Shown: positions 34,899 to 43,739 of the stretch, one piece after another
Layout of the letters: the number at the start of each line of letters is the position of its first letter
How positions within the stretch are numbered: position 1 is the stretch's first letter
Origin: a candidate division Zixibacteria bacterium HGW-Zixibacteria-1
GTDB lineage: Bacteria; Zixibacteria; MSB-5A5; GN15; PGXB01
Assembly: GCA_002838945.1 (NCBI GenBank)
Contig: PGXB01000002.1
Location: 27,474 to 91,473, forward strand
Length of the DNA stretch: 64,000 bases
Reading direction: 5' to 3'
Program-made: the position numbers and the translations under genes
The notes under the pieces: model-generated
What the model was told of the DNA's origin: nothing
What the model saw: only the letters and a program-made list of their open reading frames with translations
Database searches by the model: none

Positions 34899-35843
34899 TT
34901 AAGGCTGCTTAGTTTTTCTTCCTTCGTCGATCCTGTCTATCTTCTTGCGGATTGCGGCCAGCTCTTCTTTCATCGAGGTCATTGCTTCCGCCAGAAAACC
35001 CAGGATAAAAAATCCGAGACCAAGACCGAGAAGCAGAATCACCAGGTAAAGCATCGGGCGGAAACCGGCGCCGGTTACAAATCGCAGGTAGAGGGCGATC
35101 AAACCGACCAGGAGACCCAGTGCAAAAGACACCGAGCCGGTCAGACCGAAGAACAATAACGGTTTTTTCAAAAGCGACAACTGCGCCTTGACGGCAATCA
35201 TATCCAGAACCCCGATTGGAATCCGCATCAATCCCGAGAACTTGGATTTGCCCCATTGGCGCTCATACAACGGAATTTTCACTTCAGCGATATGATAGCC
35301 CATGTCGGCGGCAAGCACCACCAGATAGCGGTGCCAGTCTTTTCGAAGGAACATATCCTTGACGACTTCCGCCTTGAAAGCCTTGACCGAATTGAGATCA
35401 TGCACTTTCAGACCGAAAATGCGCCGCGACAGATAATTATATACGGATGATACAAATCGCTTTTTATATTTACCCTGTTTCCATCCGGCAACAATGTCGG
35501 CCCCTTCAAAAAGGGGTTTGACCAGCGCCGGAATGTTTTCCGGCAGGTACTGCAGGTCGGCCGGATAAAAGACATAATAATCGCCGGTCGCAATCGAAAA
35601 CCCGGTACCCAACCCTTCGGTCAGTCCGCGATTGACATTGTGCCTGGCGAATTTGATGAAACCATATTGCCGGGCCGCTTCTTTAATCCTGTCAAAAGTC
35701 CCGTCGGTAGAGCCGTCATCGATCAAAACCAGTTCATACTTTTCCTCGGCCCTTTCCACCATATCATTGAAAAGGCGGCATAATTCCGGGATGTTTCCTT
35801 CCTCATTAAAGGCGGGAATAATAACCGAGATCAAATTGTTCAA
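34899..35843 (-). CDS. DPM1/ArnC-like GT2 with two membrane helices
   Basis: A 314-residue polyprenyl-phosphate glycosyltransferase. It has VIIPAFNEEGNIPELCRL near residue 7, LVLIDDGSTDGTFDRI near 39, a donor-site YYVFYPADLQYLP near 87, and QWGKSKFSGLMRIPIGVLD near 215. Two C-terminal transmembrane helices (about 230-255 and 265-290) resemble ArnC/GtrB. A charged tail follows. It probably loads a sugar from a nucleotide onto undecaprenyl phosphate for flipping. It lies between two GT-C-like membrane protein genes. Confidence 0.9.
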   Translation of the reverse strand: MNNLISVIIPAFNEEGNIPELCRLFNDMVERAEEKYELVLIDDGSTDGTFDRIKEAARQYGFIKFARHNVNRGLTEGLGTGFSIATGDYYVFYPADLQYLPENIPALVKPLFEGADIVAGWKQGKYKKRFVSSVYNYLSRRIFGLKVHDLNSVKAFKAEVVKDMFLRKDWHRYLVVLAADMGYHIAEVKIPLYERQWGKSKFSGLMRIPIGVLDMIAVKAQLSLLKKPLLFFGLTGSVSFALGLLVGLIALYLRFVTGAGFRPMLYLVILLLGLGLGFFILGFLAEAMTSMKEELAAIRKKIDRIDEGRKTKQP

Positions 35844-35859
35844 GTTTATCCGGTCCCTT

Positions 35860-37989
35860 TTATTTTAATTTTTCATCAATATCGCGGATCAGCTTTCGCG
35901 ACTCGGGATTATAAACCAATGCCGTCCCAAACTCCTGTTCGGCTTTGACCTTAAGGGTCAAATCCCTTGTCAGATTATACATTTTAATATAAAATTCACC
36001 CAGCCTAAAATGCAAGTAAAAATCGGTCGGCGAAAATTCGATCGCTTTTTTCAAATATCGCTCGGCTGCCGCATAAAGTCCATTCTCCTCGGCCAACTGA
36101 GCCAAAACAAAATTACCCGACATATTTTCTGGATTCAGCCTGTCATAGATTTCCATGAACTTATTGCCGCTGTTTATGTCCTTATTCACATAAGCCGCCA
36201 TGGCCGCTTCATAGGGCGACAATTTATAATTGGCCGCCGCCGGATTTCCGGTGAATTCAGCGATTCGATAAAGGCTGACATCACGCCCCCCGATACGATA
36301 TTTGCAAATAGAAACCGCCTTTTCCATCAACTCAGGGTAATCTTTGGTGGCAATCTCGAGGTTGCTCTTGTCCAGAAGCAAATGGGTCACCGGATTATTT
36401 TTGAAAAAGTCGGGATCAACAACTGAAACTCCGAACATATGAATGAAATTCATCAACCGGTTCTCCAGCGTCATGACGGGCGCATAAGGACCCGATATGA
36501 CCGCCTCCGATGAAACCAGCGTGACCAGATCCTTCGAATTTCTTACGATATGGTACGTGGCCGTTGAGGACCAGCCAAGATACTTGACGGCTCCCGGCAC
36601 AACCGTCAGAGTAACCGCGCCAACAATAATAAAATTTTTAAACCAGCGCGGCGGCGACAGCACCGACATCGGACCAAATCTCATCAGTAGAGTGACAATA
36701 ATAGTGACGGCAAATGTGACCGCGATTATGACGCCGCGGGCATTGATATAATGAAAGGGTGAATCGAACAGGTTATATATCGGGCCGATTAGCAGATAGA
36801 CCGGTATCGCCACAAACAGGAAAAAAATCAGGGGAAATGCAATATAACCCCGACGGCTCAAGCCGGTCGATACGCGGCTATTGATGATACTGACAAAAAC
36901 CCCGGCCAGGGCGCAGATCGGATAAATTAGAATAATTTGGTACCTCAGCGGGCGATAATTCCAGATCATCAATGAGCCATAGGCCGTAACTACCAGGGCA
37001 ATCAAAAAAATAACCCCGGGCGTTAATCCAAAAAACTTATTCTTCCAGCTCTCCCTGAAACCGAGGCGAAAAAGAAGAATTAATATCATGCCCCAGGCCA
37101 GCAAGCCGGAGACGGGCATTCTGGGAAATAACCGGCTCAGCGCCCCGAATGAGAGGTATCTGTAAATGAATATATCATAATATTTCAAGGCTTCCGGCGA
37201 GCCATAGAGATCAATGGCCTGCTCCTGCACATAACCGGCCACCGCCATCGTTGCCGGGCGGTAGCTGAAAAAATACCAGAAAATCAGGACCACCAGAAAA
37301 CCCGCCGCGAAATAAATATAACGCAACATACCTTTAATAATTGCGGTACGTTGATCATAATAAAGATCATAAGCGGCATAACAAACAAACGGGATAAGGT
37401 AAATCATCCCGATCAGCTTGCCGAAGAAGATACCCGCGGCCAGCGCCATCCCCGCCAGTACAAATGCATATGCCCGCTGGGCATAAATCAAAATTGTAAA
37501 AGCCAGGATACCAAAGAAATTCATGCTGTTTTCAAGAAACGGCAGGCGGCCATAAAAAATCTGATTGTAATCAAAAGTAATAAATATAAGGAAGGCAATT
37601 GCGGCCAGTGACCCGGCTATTTTTCTCAATGTAAAATAGAGCAAAACAATTGTCGAGAAGGAAAACATCAGGGCGACGATATTTGCCTGAACATATCCAA
37701 CACCGCCGATTTTGAATATCAGCAGTGAGAGAAGCGTCATGGCCGATTTCAGAAAAAATATAAACCGAAAATCATCCAGCGGGCTGAACGAGCCCCATAG
37801 AAGCAGATTGCGGGCAAAAGACACATACTGCGCCGGATCGGTGTAAACGCCGTGGGAGGCCGAAATCCCCAGAGGCGGATCGGCCGACAACTGGTTTAAA
37901 CGCAATATCAGCGAGAAAGATACCAGCAGAAGGAAAGCGATTGCTTCCAGCCTGACCGGCACTTCGAATTTTTTCTCAGTTGCTGACAA
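35860..37989 (-). CDS. GT-C membrane glycosyltransferase with C-terminal TPR
   Basis: A 709-residue protein. The first 470 residues hold about 11-12 transmembrane segments of the ArnT/PMT (GT39-like) type, with a luminal ASHGVYTDPAQYVSFARNLL loop near residue 44 (an Asp in the place of the catalytic acid) and GRLPFLENSMNFFGI near 147. The last 130 residues look like a TPR-type helical repeat (YAAAERYLKKAIEFSPTDFY). Catalytic use of a polyprenyl-phosphate sugar is inferred. It overlaps the aminotransferase gene by 14 bases. Confidence 0.8.
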   Translation of the reverse strand: MSATEKKFEVPVRLEAIAFLLLVSFSLILRLNQLSADPPLGISASHGVYTDPAQYVSFARNLLLWGSFSPLDDFRFIFFLKSAMTLLSLLIFKIGGVGYVQANIVALMFSFSTIVLLYFTLRKIAGSLAAIAFLIFITFDYNQIFYGRLPFLENSMNFFGILAFTILIYAQRAYAFVLAGMALAAGIFFGKLIGMIYLIPFVCYAAYDLYYDQRTAIIKGMLRYIYFAAGFLVVLIFWYFFSYRPATMAVAGYVQEQAIDLYGSPEALKYYDIFIYRYLSFGALSRLFPRMPVSGLLAWGMILILLFRLGFRESWKNKFFGLTPGVIFLIALVVTAYGSLMIWNYRPLRYQIILIYPICALAGVFVSIINSRVSTGLSRRGYIAFPLIFFLFVAIPVYLLIGPIYNLFDSPFHYINARGVIIAVTFAVTIIVTLLMRFGPMSVLSPPRWFKNFIIVGAVTLTVVPGAVKYLGWSSTATYHIVRNSKDLVTLVSSEAVISGPYAPVMTLENRLMNFIHMFGVSVVDPDFFKNNPVTHLLLDKSNLEIATKDYPELMEKAVSICKYRIGGRDVSLYRIAEFTGNPAAANYKLSPYEAAMAAYVNKDINSGNKFMEIYDRLNPENMSGNFVLAQLAEENGLYAAAERYLKKAIEFSPTDFYLHFRLGEFYIKMYNLTRDLTLKVKAEQEFGTALVYNPESRKLIRDIDEKLK

Positions 37990-39085
37990 AATCTCTTATC
38001 TTATCTGCTATATATTTTATTTCTTCGGCCTTTAATTCAGGATATATGGGCAGCGAAATAATTCTATCCGCCAGTTTTTCCGTCACCGGAAATGGGCCAC
38101 CACTGAATCCGGCCTCGATATAACCTTTTTGCTTGTGCACCGGAACCGGGTAATGAATCAGGGTTGGAATGCCGTTGTCCTTGAGATAGCTCTGCAAATC
38201 ATCGCGCCGGTCGGTTTCGATTACGAACTGATGATAGACTTGATAACTATTTTTGTATTCGGCGGGCAGTGTTATCGGCATATCTGACAGCAGTCGTCGA
38301 TATTGAGCAGCCACATTATTTCGTGCCTTGTTCCATTGCGTCAGGTGCTTCAGCTTGACATCCAGGACGGCGCCCTGAATGCCATCCATGCGGGCGTTGC
38401 AGCCGACTATGTCATGATAGTACTTGCGTTTCGAACCGTGGTCGCGAAGCATGCGCAACTTCTCGGCCAGGGCCTGGTCCGATGTCACAATCGCGCCTCC
38501 CTCGCCATAGGCTCCAAGATTCTTGCCGGGATAAAACGAAAAGCACCCTGCCCGGCCGAATGATCCGGCCGGTTTCCCGTTAAATGCAGCGCCGTGGGCC
38601 TGAGCGGCATCCTCAATAACTAGCAAGTTATGTTTTTCGGCGATTGTCATGATATGAGCCATGTTCACCATGGAGCCATAGAGATGCACCGGAATAATTG
38701 CTTTGGTTCTTGGCGAGATCACTCCTTCGACAAGGTCCGGATTTATGTTCCGGGTTATCGGGTCGATATCAACCAGTACCGGTGTCGCCCCGGTCTCGAT
38801 GATGGCCGCCACGGTGGCAATAAAGGTATTGGCCGCGGTAATGACCTCATCGCCCGACCCGATTCCAAGCGCCTTCATGGTCAATGACAGCGCCGTCGTT
38901 CCCGAATTCACGGCAACGGTAAATTTGCAACCGCAGAATCTCGCAAAATTTTCTTCAAAGCGTGCCACTGCCGGTCCGAGAATAAAGCTCGAAGATTCAA
39001 TAACCTCCGCAATGGCCCGGTCGATCTCATCTTTTATCTGATAATATTGGGCATTTAAATCCAGAAACTTGATATTCATATTCAT
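37976..39085 (-). CDS. DegT/DnrJ/EryC1-type sugar aminotransferase
   Basis: A 369-residue PLP enzyme. It shows VNSGTTALSLTMKALGI near residue 58 (phosphate and cofactor binding), VIEDAAQAHGAAFNG near 155, and the PLP-lysine in CFSFYPGKNLGAYGEGGAI near 181. It transaminates a keto sugar nucleotide for glycan building. It is the most upstream gene of the polysaccharide cluster, preceded by the 937-base intergenic region. Confidence 0.93.
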   Translation of the reverse strand: MNMNIKFLDLNAQYYQIKDEIDRAIAEVIESSSFILGPAVARFEENFARFCGCKFTVAVNSGTTALSLTMKALGIGSGDEVITAANTFIATVAAIIETGATPVLVDIDPITRNINPDLVEGVISPRTKAIIPVHLYGSMVNMAHIMTIAEKHNLLVIEDAAQAHGAAFNGKPAGSFGRAGCFSFYPGKNLGAYGEGGAIVTSDQALAEKLRMLRDHGSKRKYYHDIVGCNARMDGIQGAVLDVKLKHLTQWNKARNNVAAQYRRLLSDMPITLPAEYKNSYQVYHQFVIETDRRDDLQSYLKDNGIPTLIHYPVPVHKQKGYIEAGFSGGPFPVTEKLADRIISLPIYPELKAEEIKYIADKIRDFVSN

Positions 39086-39337
39086 ATTCCATAAAGGGTT
39101 TCAGCTATGATAATATACCTGACAGATATAGTCAAGGTCAACCACCCCGAGACATAACACAAATATTGACAATGAGTTGACAATCCCCAAAAAACGGTCG
39201 CACTTTTCATCCAACAACTTCAATCTTGTCCAGTATAACTTATGCGGTCAATTATAGGTTTTTGGGGCAATGATAATATGGGGGGTTTGTTCGAGAATAT
39301 TGACTAATTCGAAAAATATCTTCATGAAAAAATACTA

Positions 39338-39502
39338 GTCTGCCATCCGGATGTGGATGATTGGCGACCTTCCACGCACTATAAGGCCGATAACGGCGCG
39401 GGAGCCACAGCATAGCATTGGACTATGCCGCCGCAAGGGCAGCCTTGGCGGACAACTTTGATTAGACTCTTATCGATCCCTCAGACGCCAGGGAAGGCAG
39501 AC
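39338..39502 (+). ncRNA. Putative structured RNA (unclassified)
   Basis: A closing helix GTCTGCC (39338-39344) pairs with GGCAGAC (39496-39502). Inside are several local hairpins: CATCC/GGATG (39344-39359), GCCG-ATAA-CGGC (39386-39397), GCATAG/CTATGC (39410-39428), CAAGG-GCAG-CCTTG (39434-39447, extended outward by CCGC/GCGG with a bulge) and TCCCT/AGGGA (39477-39494). A strong terminator starts two bases later. It is GC-richer than its surroundings. I do not recognise it as 6S, SRP, tmRNA, RNase P or a known riboswitch. Confidence 0.5.
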
Positions 39503-39503
39503 G

Positions 39504-39546
39504 GGGCTCTTTATTAATACACAAAAATAAAGAGCCCTTATTTTTT
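39504..39546 (+). terminator. Strong intrinsic terminator after the structured RNA
   Basis: A perfect 12-bp stem, GGGCTCTTTATT (39504-39515) with AATAAAGAGCCC (39526-39537), then TTATTTTTT. It points to a real plus-strand transcript ending here, in a stretch without a coding gene upstream on that strand. Confidence 0.88.
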
Positions 39547-40021
39547 GACCGGTCCTGCAGGGGAAATTATGCTGACTTTAATACTGCGATTTGCGAAATC
39601 GCCCGCTAATTATAAGAAAAAGTGCGCGTCATCTGCAAATCCATGCACTTTTTATGAAACAGGGATGACAAATTCTTTTATTTTTGGTTTTGTAATAAAG
39701 TCAACTGACTCTTCTGCCGATTTATATTCAGGTCCTACAATTACACCGGCAAGCGGGATTTGTCGCAAACCGATTGTGCCGTATAGTATTAGAGATGCTG
39801 ACAGATCATGATTACCTGCGTCCTATCTCGATAATGAGTTTCTGGAAAAAATTATGCGGATTTGGTCAGGTCAGCACGAAATTTGATTCTTTTTGTATTG
39901 ATTAGGTGATGTACATTTTAAAATCAGAGGAGTATTATCCAAATTATTAAGAAAGCATGTTCGTATGTATTGTATTCTTTAGCCAATTTAACTTTTAACT
40001 ACCATTCAGGAGGAAATCTTA

Positions 40022-41473
40022 ATGAAAAGATTAGTCACTCTTGCACTCGTCATGACAGTTCTCGCGTTTTTCGGTTGGGGCTGCCAGGATGATTCCAATC
40101 CGCTGAATGTCGAAAACGTCCCGCTTTCGACTCAGTTGACGGCTCCCAAACTGATGCTTCCTTCAGGCGCTGTTTTTGAATCAGCGACCCTGAATATTTA
40201 TCTGAAGGAAACCATTAACCAGCCCATCGATGTCCATCGAATTACATCCGATTGGAATGAGTTGACGGTTACCTGGGCCAATTTCGGCGGCGCCTTTGAT
40301 GCCTCGGTTGAAGGAACCTTCAGTGCCCCGATTCCGGGCTGGGCCATGGTCGATGTGACCGCCCTTGTCCAGGCCTGGATGAATGGCACCTATGACAACT
40401 TCGGGCTTCTTCTTGACCAGGGCACCCTGAATTACCCTCGTCATATTTATTATAGCAAAGACGCCCCAAGCAACCATCCTTATATCGAGGTTTGCTATAC
40501 TCTTGATGGTGTTGAGACATGCGAGCAGATAGTCGCCATGGGCGACAGCTACATTTATGAGCTCGTTCCGGATCGCAATAATGGCCGTGATTCGCTTCTC
40601 TACACCGGCTGGATCGGTCCCAATGATCTCGAAAAACAGGCTCTCCTGAAATTCGAAATGCCGGAAATTGAAGAATTGGCCGCAATCGGCGATTTTGTCT
40701 GGCATGACATGAATATGAATGGCATTCAGGATGATGGCGAACCGGGCGTCCCGGGGGTCACCGTCAATCTTTATGATTGCCAGGATGTTCTGATCGGTAC
40801 CATGATGACCGATGCCAACGGCTATTATCTTTTCGATAACCTGATTCCCGGCGACTACTATGTTGAATTTATCCTGCCCAATGGCTACTCCTTCAGTCCA
40901 CAGGATCAGGGTATGGATGATGCCATGGACAGCGACGCCGATGTGACCACCGGAAAGACCATCTGCACCAATCTTGAACCGGGCGAAACCGACCTTACCT
41001 GGGATGCCGGAATCTGGGTTCCGGTTCAGGAAGGCTGCACACTGACCATCGGATATTGGAAGACCCATGCCGGCTTCGGCCCGCAGGATGATATGGTCAC
41101 TCAATTCCTGCCGATCTGGCTCGGAACCGCCGGCGGTACCAAGAGCCTTCAGGTAACCAATGCCGCCATGGCGGTCGCGGTTCTCGAGATGAAGACTTAC
41201 GGAACCAACAACAACGGCATTACCAAGCTGTATGCTCAGTTGCTGGGCGCCAAATTGAATATCGCCAATGGCGCCGATTATGATGATGTGGCTGCCACGA
41301 TGGCCGCAGCCGACGCTTTCCTGGCCACCCACGATTGGACAAGCTGGGAAACGCTTAGCCGAGCCAACAAGAATTTGGTCGGTTCCTGGCAGTCGACGCT
41401 GGACAATTATAATAATGGCCTGATCGGTCCCGGACACTGTAACGAATTCGATGATGACGGTTATACCGAATAA
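40022..41473 (+). CDS. Surface lipoprotein: DNRLRE, SdrD-B-like and C-terminal domain
   Basis: A 483-residue lipoprotein (signal peptide about 1-20, lipobox-type FFGWGC, Cys21). Residues about 45-220 resemble a DNRLRE/CBM96-type beta-sandwich (SATLNIYLKETINQPIDVHR and WNELTVTWANFG). Residues about 222-335 match a SdrD B-like repeat (IGDFVWHDMNMNGIQDDGEP, VPGVTVNLYDC). It binds calcium in related proteins. The last 145 residues start CTLTIGYWKTHAGFG and are of a type often at the end of secreted proteins. AGGAGG precedes the ATG. A terminator follows at 41504. Probably a surface-displayed adhesin or glycan-binding protein. Confidence 0.87.
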   Translation: MKRLVTLALVMTVLAFFGWGCQDDSNPLNVENVPLSTQLTAPKLMLPSGAVFESATLNIYLKETINQPIDVHRITSDWNELTVTWANFGGAFDASVEGTFSAPIPGWAMVDVTALVQAWMNGTYDNFGLLLDQGTLNYPRHIYYSKDAPSNHPYIEVCYTLDGVETCEQIVAMGDSYIYELVPDRNNGRDSLLYTGWIGPNDLEKQALLKFEMPEIEELAAIGDFVWHDMNMNGIQDDGEPGVPGVTVNLYDCQDVLIGTMMTDANGYYLFDNLIPGDYYVEFILPNGYSFSPQDQGMDDAMDSDADVTTGKTICTNLEPGETDLTWDAGIWVPVQEGCTLTIGYWKTHAGFGPQDDMVTQFLPIWLGTAGGTKSLQVTNAAMAVAVLEMKTYGTNNNGITKLYAQLLGAKLNIANGADYDDVAATMAAADAFLATHDWTSWETLSRANKNLVGSWQSTLDNYNNGLIGPGHCNEFDDDGYTE

Positions 41474-41503
41474 GTCCAGAATACGACTGAATTTATAATC
41501 ACG

Positions 41504-41534
41504 GGCCCGCTGTTTTGACAGCGGGCCTTTTTTA
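41504..41534 (+). terminator. Intrinsic terminator after the surface lipoprotein gene
   Basis: GGCCCGCTGT (41504-41513) pairs perfectly with ACAGCGGGCC (41518-41527) around TTTG, followed by TTTTTTTA. Confidence 0.92.
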
Positions 41535-41644
41535 TTCTTGGCCGAATCAGGAACATTGCCGCCGTTCCGCCTGTTTATTCAAATGAAATGGAACACGGAC
41601 CGACATGGTCGGAATTGGAAGCCCGACCTTAAAAGGAGGCAAAA

Positions 41645-41965
41645 TTGAAAAGTGAATATGAAAAAGCATTGGATTCATATTCAAACATAAAGAATATGCT
41701 GGAGGGGGTAAACCGGCAAATCTGGTATATCTTCTTGCCGGCCTCTATTGATGATTTACGCCGTCTGGAACTTGCCATCGTCAATTTCAAGAAGCGTGAA
41801 CAGATACGTAATCAGGTCATGTCGATTCAAAACCTCAGCGGGCTGCATCTAAGACCGAATGAATCACTCCTGGAAACTCAGGCCAGGGCCCAGATCAAGG
41901 GAAAAGTCAATGACGCCCTGCTGAGGAAATATAAAAATCGCAATCGCGATAAACAGCAGGATTAA
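41645..41965 (+). CDS. Small helical hypothetical protein (106 aa), TTG start
   Basis: A charged, mostly helical 106-residue protein of unknown function. The TTG start at 41645 is supported by AAAAGGAGG ending 5 bases before it; no ATG lies between. Segments EYEKALDSYSNIKNMLEGVN and LRRLELAIVNFKKREQIRNQ would form amphipathic helices, possibly a coiled coil. It has no Cys and no membrane segment. It stands alone on the plus strand, 10 bases short of the oppositely oriented NUDIX gene. Confidence 0.7.
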   Translation: MKSEYEKALDSYSNIKNMLEGVNRQIWYIFLPASIDDLRRLELAIVNFKKREQIRNQVMSIQNLSGLHLRPNESLLETQARAQIKGKVNDALLRKYKNRNRDKQQD

Positions 41966-41974
41966 AACCGCCTT

Positions 41975-42502
41975 TTATTTATCTTCAAGGAAAGCAAACA
42001 ATTCCCTCAAACCAATAATCGTCTTTGAGTCTTCAAGTTGCCTTGCCGCCAGTTTTTTCTTCAAATCCGATATAGATATTTTTTCTACCCTGATCCGCTC
42101 GTCGGAATCGAGTTTCTGATTGGCTTTTTTCAATTCGAAACAGAGAAATATATGAATTATCTCATCGGTATAACCAACCGATGGGTAAAACGCCCCGGCC
42201 GGAATAAGCGTTCCCGCCTTATAGCCGGTTTCTTCTTCGAGTTCGCGGCGGGCGCAATCTTCCGGCTTCTCCCCCGGATCGATTTTTCCTGCCGGAATTT
42301 CCAGAATCTCCCTGTCGATAGCCATTCGAAACTGGCGAACCATAATGACCGCATCATCAATAACCGGCACAATCGCTACACCGCCGGAATGATTGATAAC
42401 TTCGCGCCAGACAACACCGCCATCCTCAAGTCGCGCCTCGCCGACCACCAGCGAGACAACCTTGCCGCTGTATTTCTGCTCTTTATTTATCCAGGTTTCC
42501 AT
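41975..42502 (-). CDS. NUDIX hydrolase (ADP-ribose pyrophosphatase-like)
   Basis: 175 residues from ATG 42502, preferred over 42544 because GAGGAAG lies just upstream. The NUDIX box is visible as GEKPEDCARRELEEETGY, and FRMAIDREILEIPAGKIDPG precedes it, which is the ADP-ribose pyrophosphatase arrangement. YPSVGYTDEIIHIFLC follows. The likely substrate is ADP-ribose or a related nucleotide sugar. It is convergent with the 41645 gene. A start at 42544 would add 14 residues with no ribosome site. Confidence 0.9.
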   Translation of the reverse strand: METWINKEQKYSGKVVSLVVGEARLEDGGVVWREVINHSGGVAIVPVIDDAVIMVRQFRMAIDREILEIPAGKIDPGEKPEDCARRELEEETGYKAGTLIPAGAFYPSVGYTDEIIHIFLCFELKKANQKLDSDERIRVEKISISDLKKKLAARQLEDSKTIIGLRELFAFLEDK

Positions 42503-42599
42503 TGTCTTCCTCAAATATGAGTGATTATTTTCGGCAATATACAAATATTGAAATTAAAACGCGGCTTTAATTCGGGATATGTTCGAGGGAAAAATGATA

Positions 42600-43349
42600 T
42601 CAGGTCACCCGCGCGAGATCGGGCCGGAAATGGATTATGCCGAGACGGTTCATCAGCCAGATAACCGGATAACTGGGATCGAATTCATACCAGCGGTGCG
42701 CCAGATTGGGACTTAGCGGCCTTTTGTGGTGGTTGTTTTGATACAACTCGCCGAGCAGGAAAATATCGATCGGAAAAGTATTGCGCGAATTATCGCCCAG
42801 ATTCTTATATCGGGTATAGCCGTATTTATGCCCGCACCAGTTGACAATGGCGCCCTGAATCGGCCCCATCAGGACATGAATCGGCAGCAGCAGATAAAAC
42901 CAGGGGCTGGGGGCGAAATGGACATAAAAAGCGATATACAGACCGACAAAAATCAGCCCGACCACCCGCAAGTGCGCGATTTTGCCGAATGCCTCCCATT
43001 GCGGAATATTTCCCTGGAATTCCTCGGGGACAGTTATTTTACCGGATATTATCCCGCGGTATGTTCCAGCCGTGCTCAGCATCATGCTTAAGACATTCTT
43101 GAAATTCCCCGGTGAATGCGGGTCGCGCTCGGTGTCGGAATAGGCGTGGTGCATGCGATGCATCAGCGCATAGGCCCGAGGATCAAGAAAAGTCGATCCC
43201 TGGGTGATAAAGGTCATAACCAGAAAAAACTTCTCCCATCTGCGCGACATGGTAAACATCTGGTGCGAACCATATCGATGCAAAAAAAACGAATGGAAAA
43301 AGAGCGACAGAAACCAGTGCGCAAAGAAGAATATTAAAATCGCGGCCAA
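42600..43349 (-). CDS. Acyl-CoA/fatty-acid desaturase
   Basis: A 249-residue membrane diiron enzyme. Three His boxes: HRYGSH near residue 24, HRMHH near 65, and NNHH near 205 (QNNHHKRP). Hydrophobic segments flank them, as in Delta-9 acyl-CoA or acyl-lipid desaturases. It needs O2, suggesting at least micro-aerobic life, in contrast to the oxygen-sensitive 2-oxoacid oxidoreductase. It is a single gene between the NUDIX gene and tRNA-Sec. Confidence 0.9.
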   Translation of the reverse strand: MAAILIFFFAHWFLSLFFHSFFLHRYGSHQMFTMSRRWEKFFLVMTFITQGSTFLDPRAYALMHRMHHAYSDTERDPHSPGNFKNVLSMMLSTAGTYRGIISGKITVPEEFQGNIPQWEAFGKIAHLRVVGLIFVGLYIAFYVHFAPSPWFYLLLPIHVLMGPIQGAIVNWCGHKYGYTRYKNLGDNSRNTFPIDIFLLGELYQNNHHKRPLSPNLAHRWYEFDPSYPVIWLMNRLGIIHFRPDLARVT

Positions 43350-43463
43350 GATTTCCCCCGGATATAATTTATTTCCAAATTATATACGTATTTTCTCAGG
43401 AATTTTAATTGTCTATGTCGATTTGTTGTCCGACAAGCTGATAGCATAATAAAATAAAAAAAA

Positions 43464-43556
43464 CGGAAGGGGTGGGAATCGAACCCACCGGAGACGACGC
43501 TGCCGCCTCCCCACGGTTTTGAAGACCGCAAGGGCCACCAGACCCTATCCGCTTCC
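43464..43556 (-). tRNA. selC: tRNA-Sec (anticodon TCA)
   Basis: A 93-base tRNA with the special features of selenocysteine tRNA: anticodon TCA (43520-43522) in loop CTTCAAA, a six-bp D-stem AGGGTC/GGCCCT with a four-base loop, and a very long variable arm (about 22 bases, GGAGGCGGC with GTCGTCTCC). The T-arm is GTGGG-TTCGATT-CCCAC, and the discriminator is G. The acceptor begins GGAAGCGG and ends with CCTTCC; one C-C mismatch is seen inside it. A T-run (TTTTTTTT) follows the 3' end directly. CCA is not encoded. It implies selA, selB and selD elsewhere in the genome. Confidence 0.93.
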
Positions 43557-43739
43557 GGGGTTATTATAAGAATAATTATTGATTTATGCAACTGTGCTGG
43601 ATGGCTCGAAACCGTCCAAATATTATCCCATTTCAAAATTAATAAATATTGCCAAATCTCTGATAATCCTGTATTTTTCATTCGACTTAATCAAGAATCG
43701 ACCTGTCGGAAACAAAACCGCCATATTGCGGAGGTTCGC

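Larger units (their letters stand above)
39086..40021. other. 937-base intergenic region
   Basis: It separates the minus-strand polysaccharide cluster from the plus-strand gene at 40022. It contains the structured RNA candidate and its terminator (39338-39546), and a hairpin AAAAAGTGC (39617-39625) with GCACTTTTT (39645-39653). The ribosome site AGGAGG of the 40022 gene lies about 6 bases before its ATG. TTGACA appears at 39166 and 39177 on the plus strand, but no good -10 box goes with either. Open frames here (for example 39545-39811) lack support. Confidence 0.6.

Noticed and set aside
39338-39502. c-di-GMP-I (GEMM) riboswitch, suggested by CACGCAC at 39373
   Set aside because: The GGGCAAACC and GGACGCAAAGCC elements of that riboswitch are missing, and the helix order is different.
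39545-39811. Plus-strand open frame of 88 codons after the RNA terminator
   Set aside because: No ribosome site, no similarity recognised, and low-quality composition; treated as non-coding.
40181-41437. Long minus-strand open frame (418 codons) opposite the surface lipoprotein gene
   Set aside because: The plus frame has a signal peptide, recognised domains, a ribosome site and a terminator; the minus frame has none and mirrors the codon pattern of the real gene.
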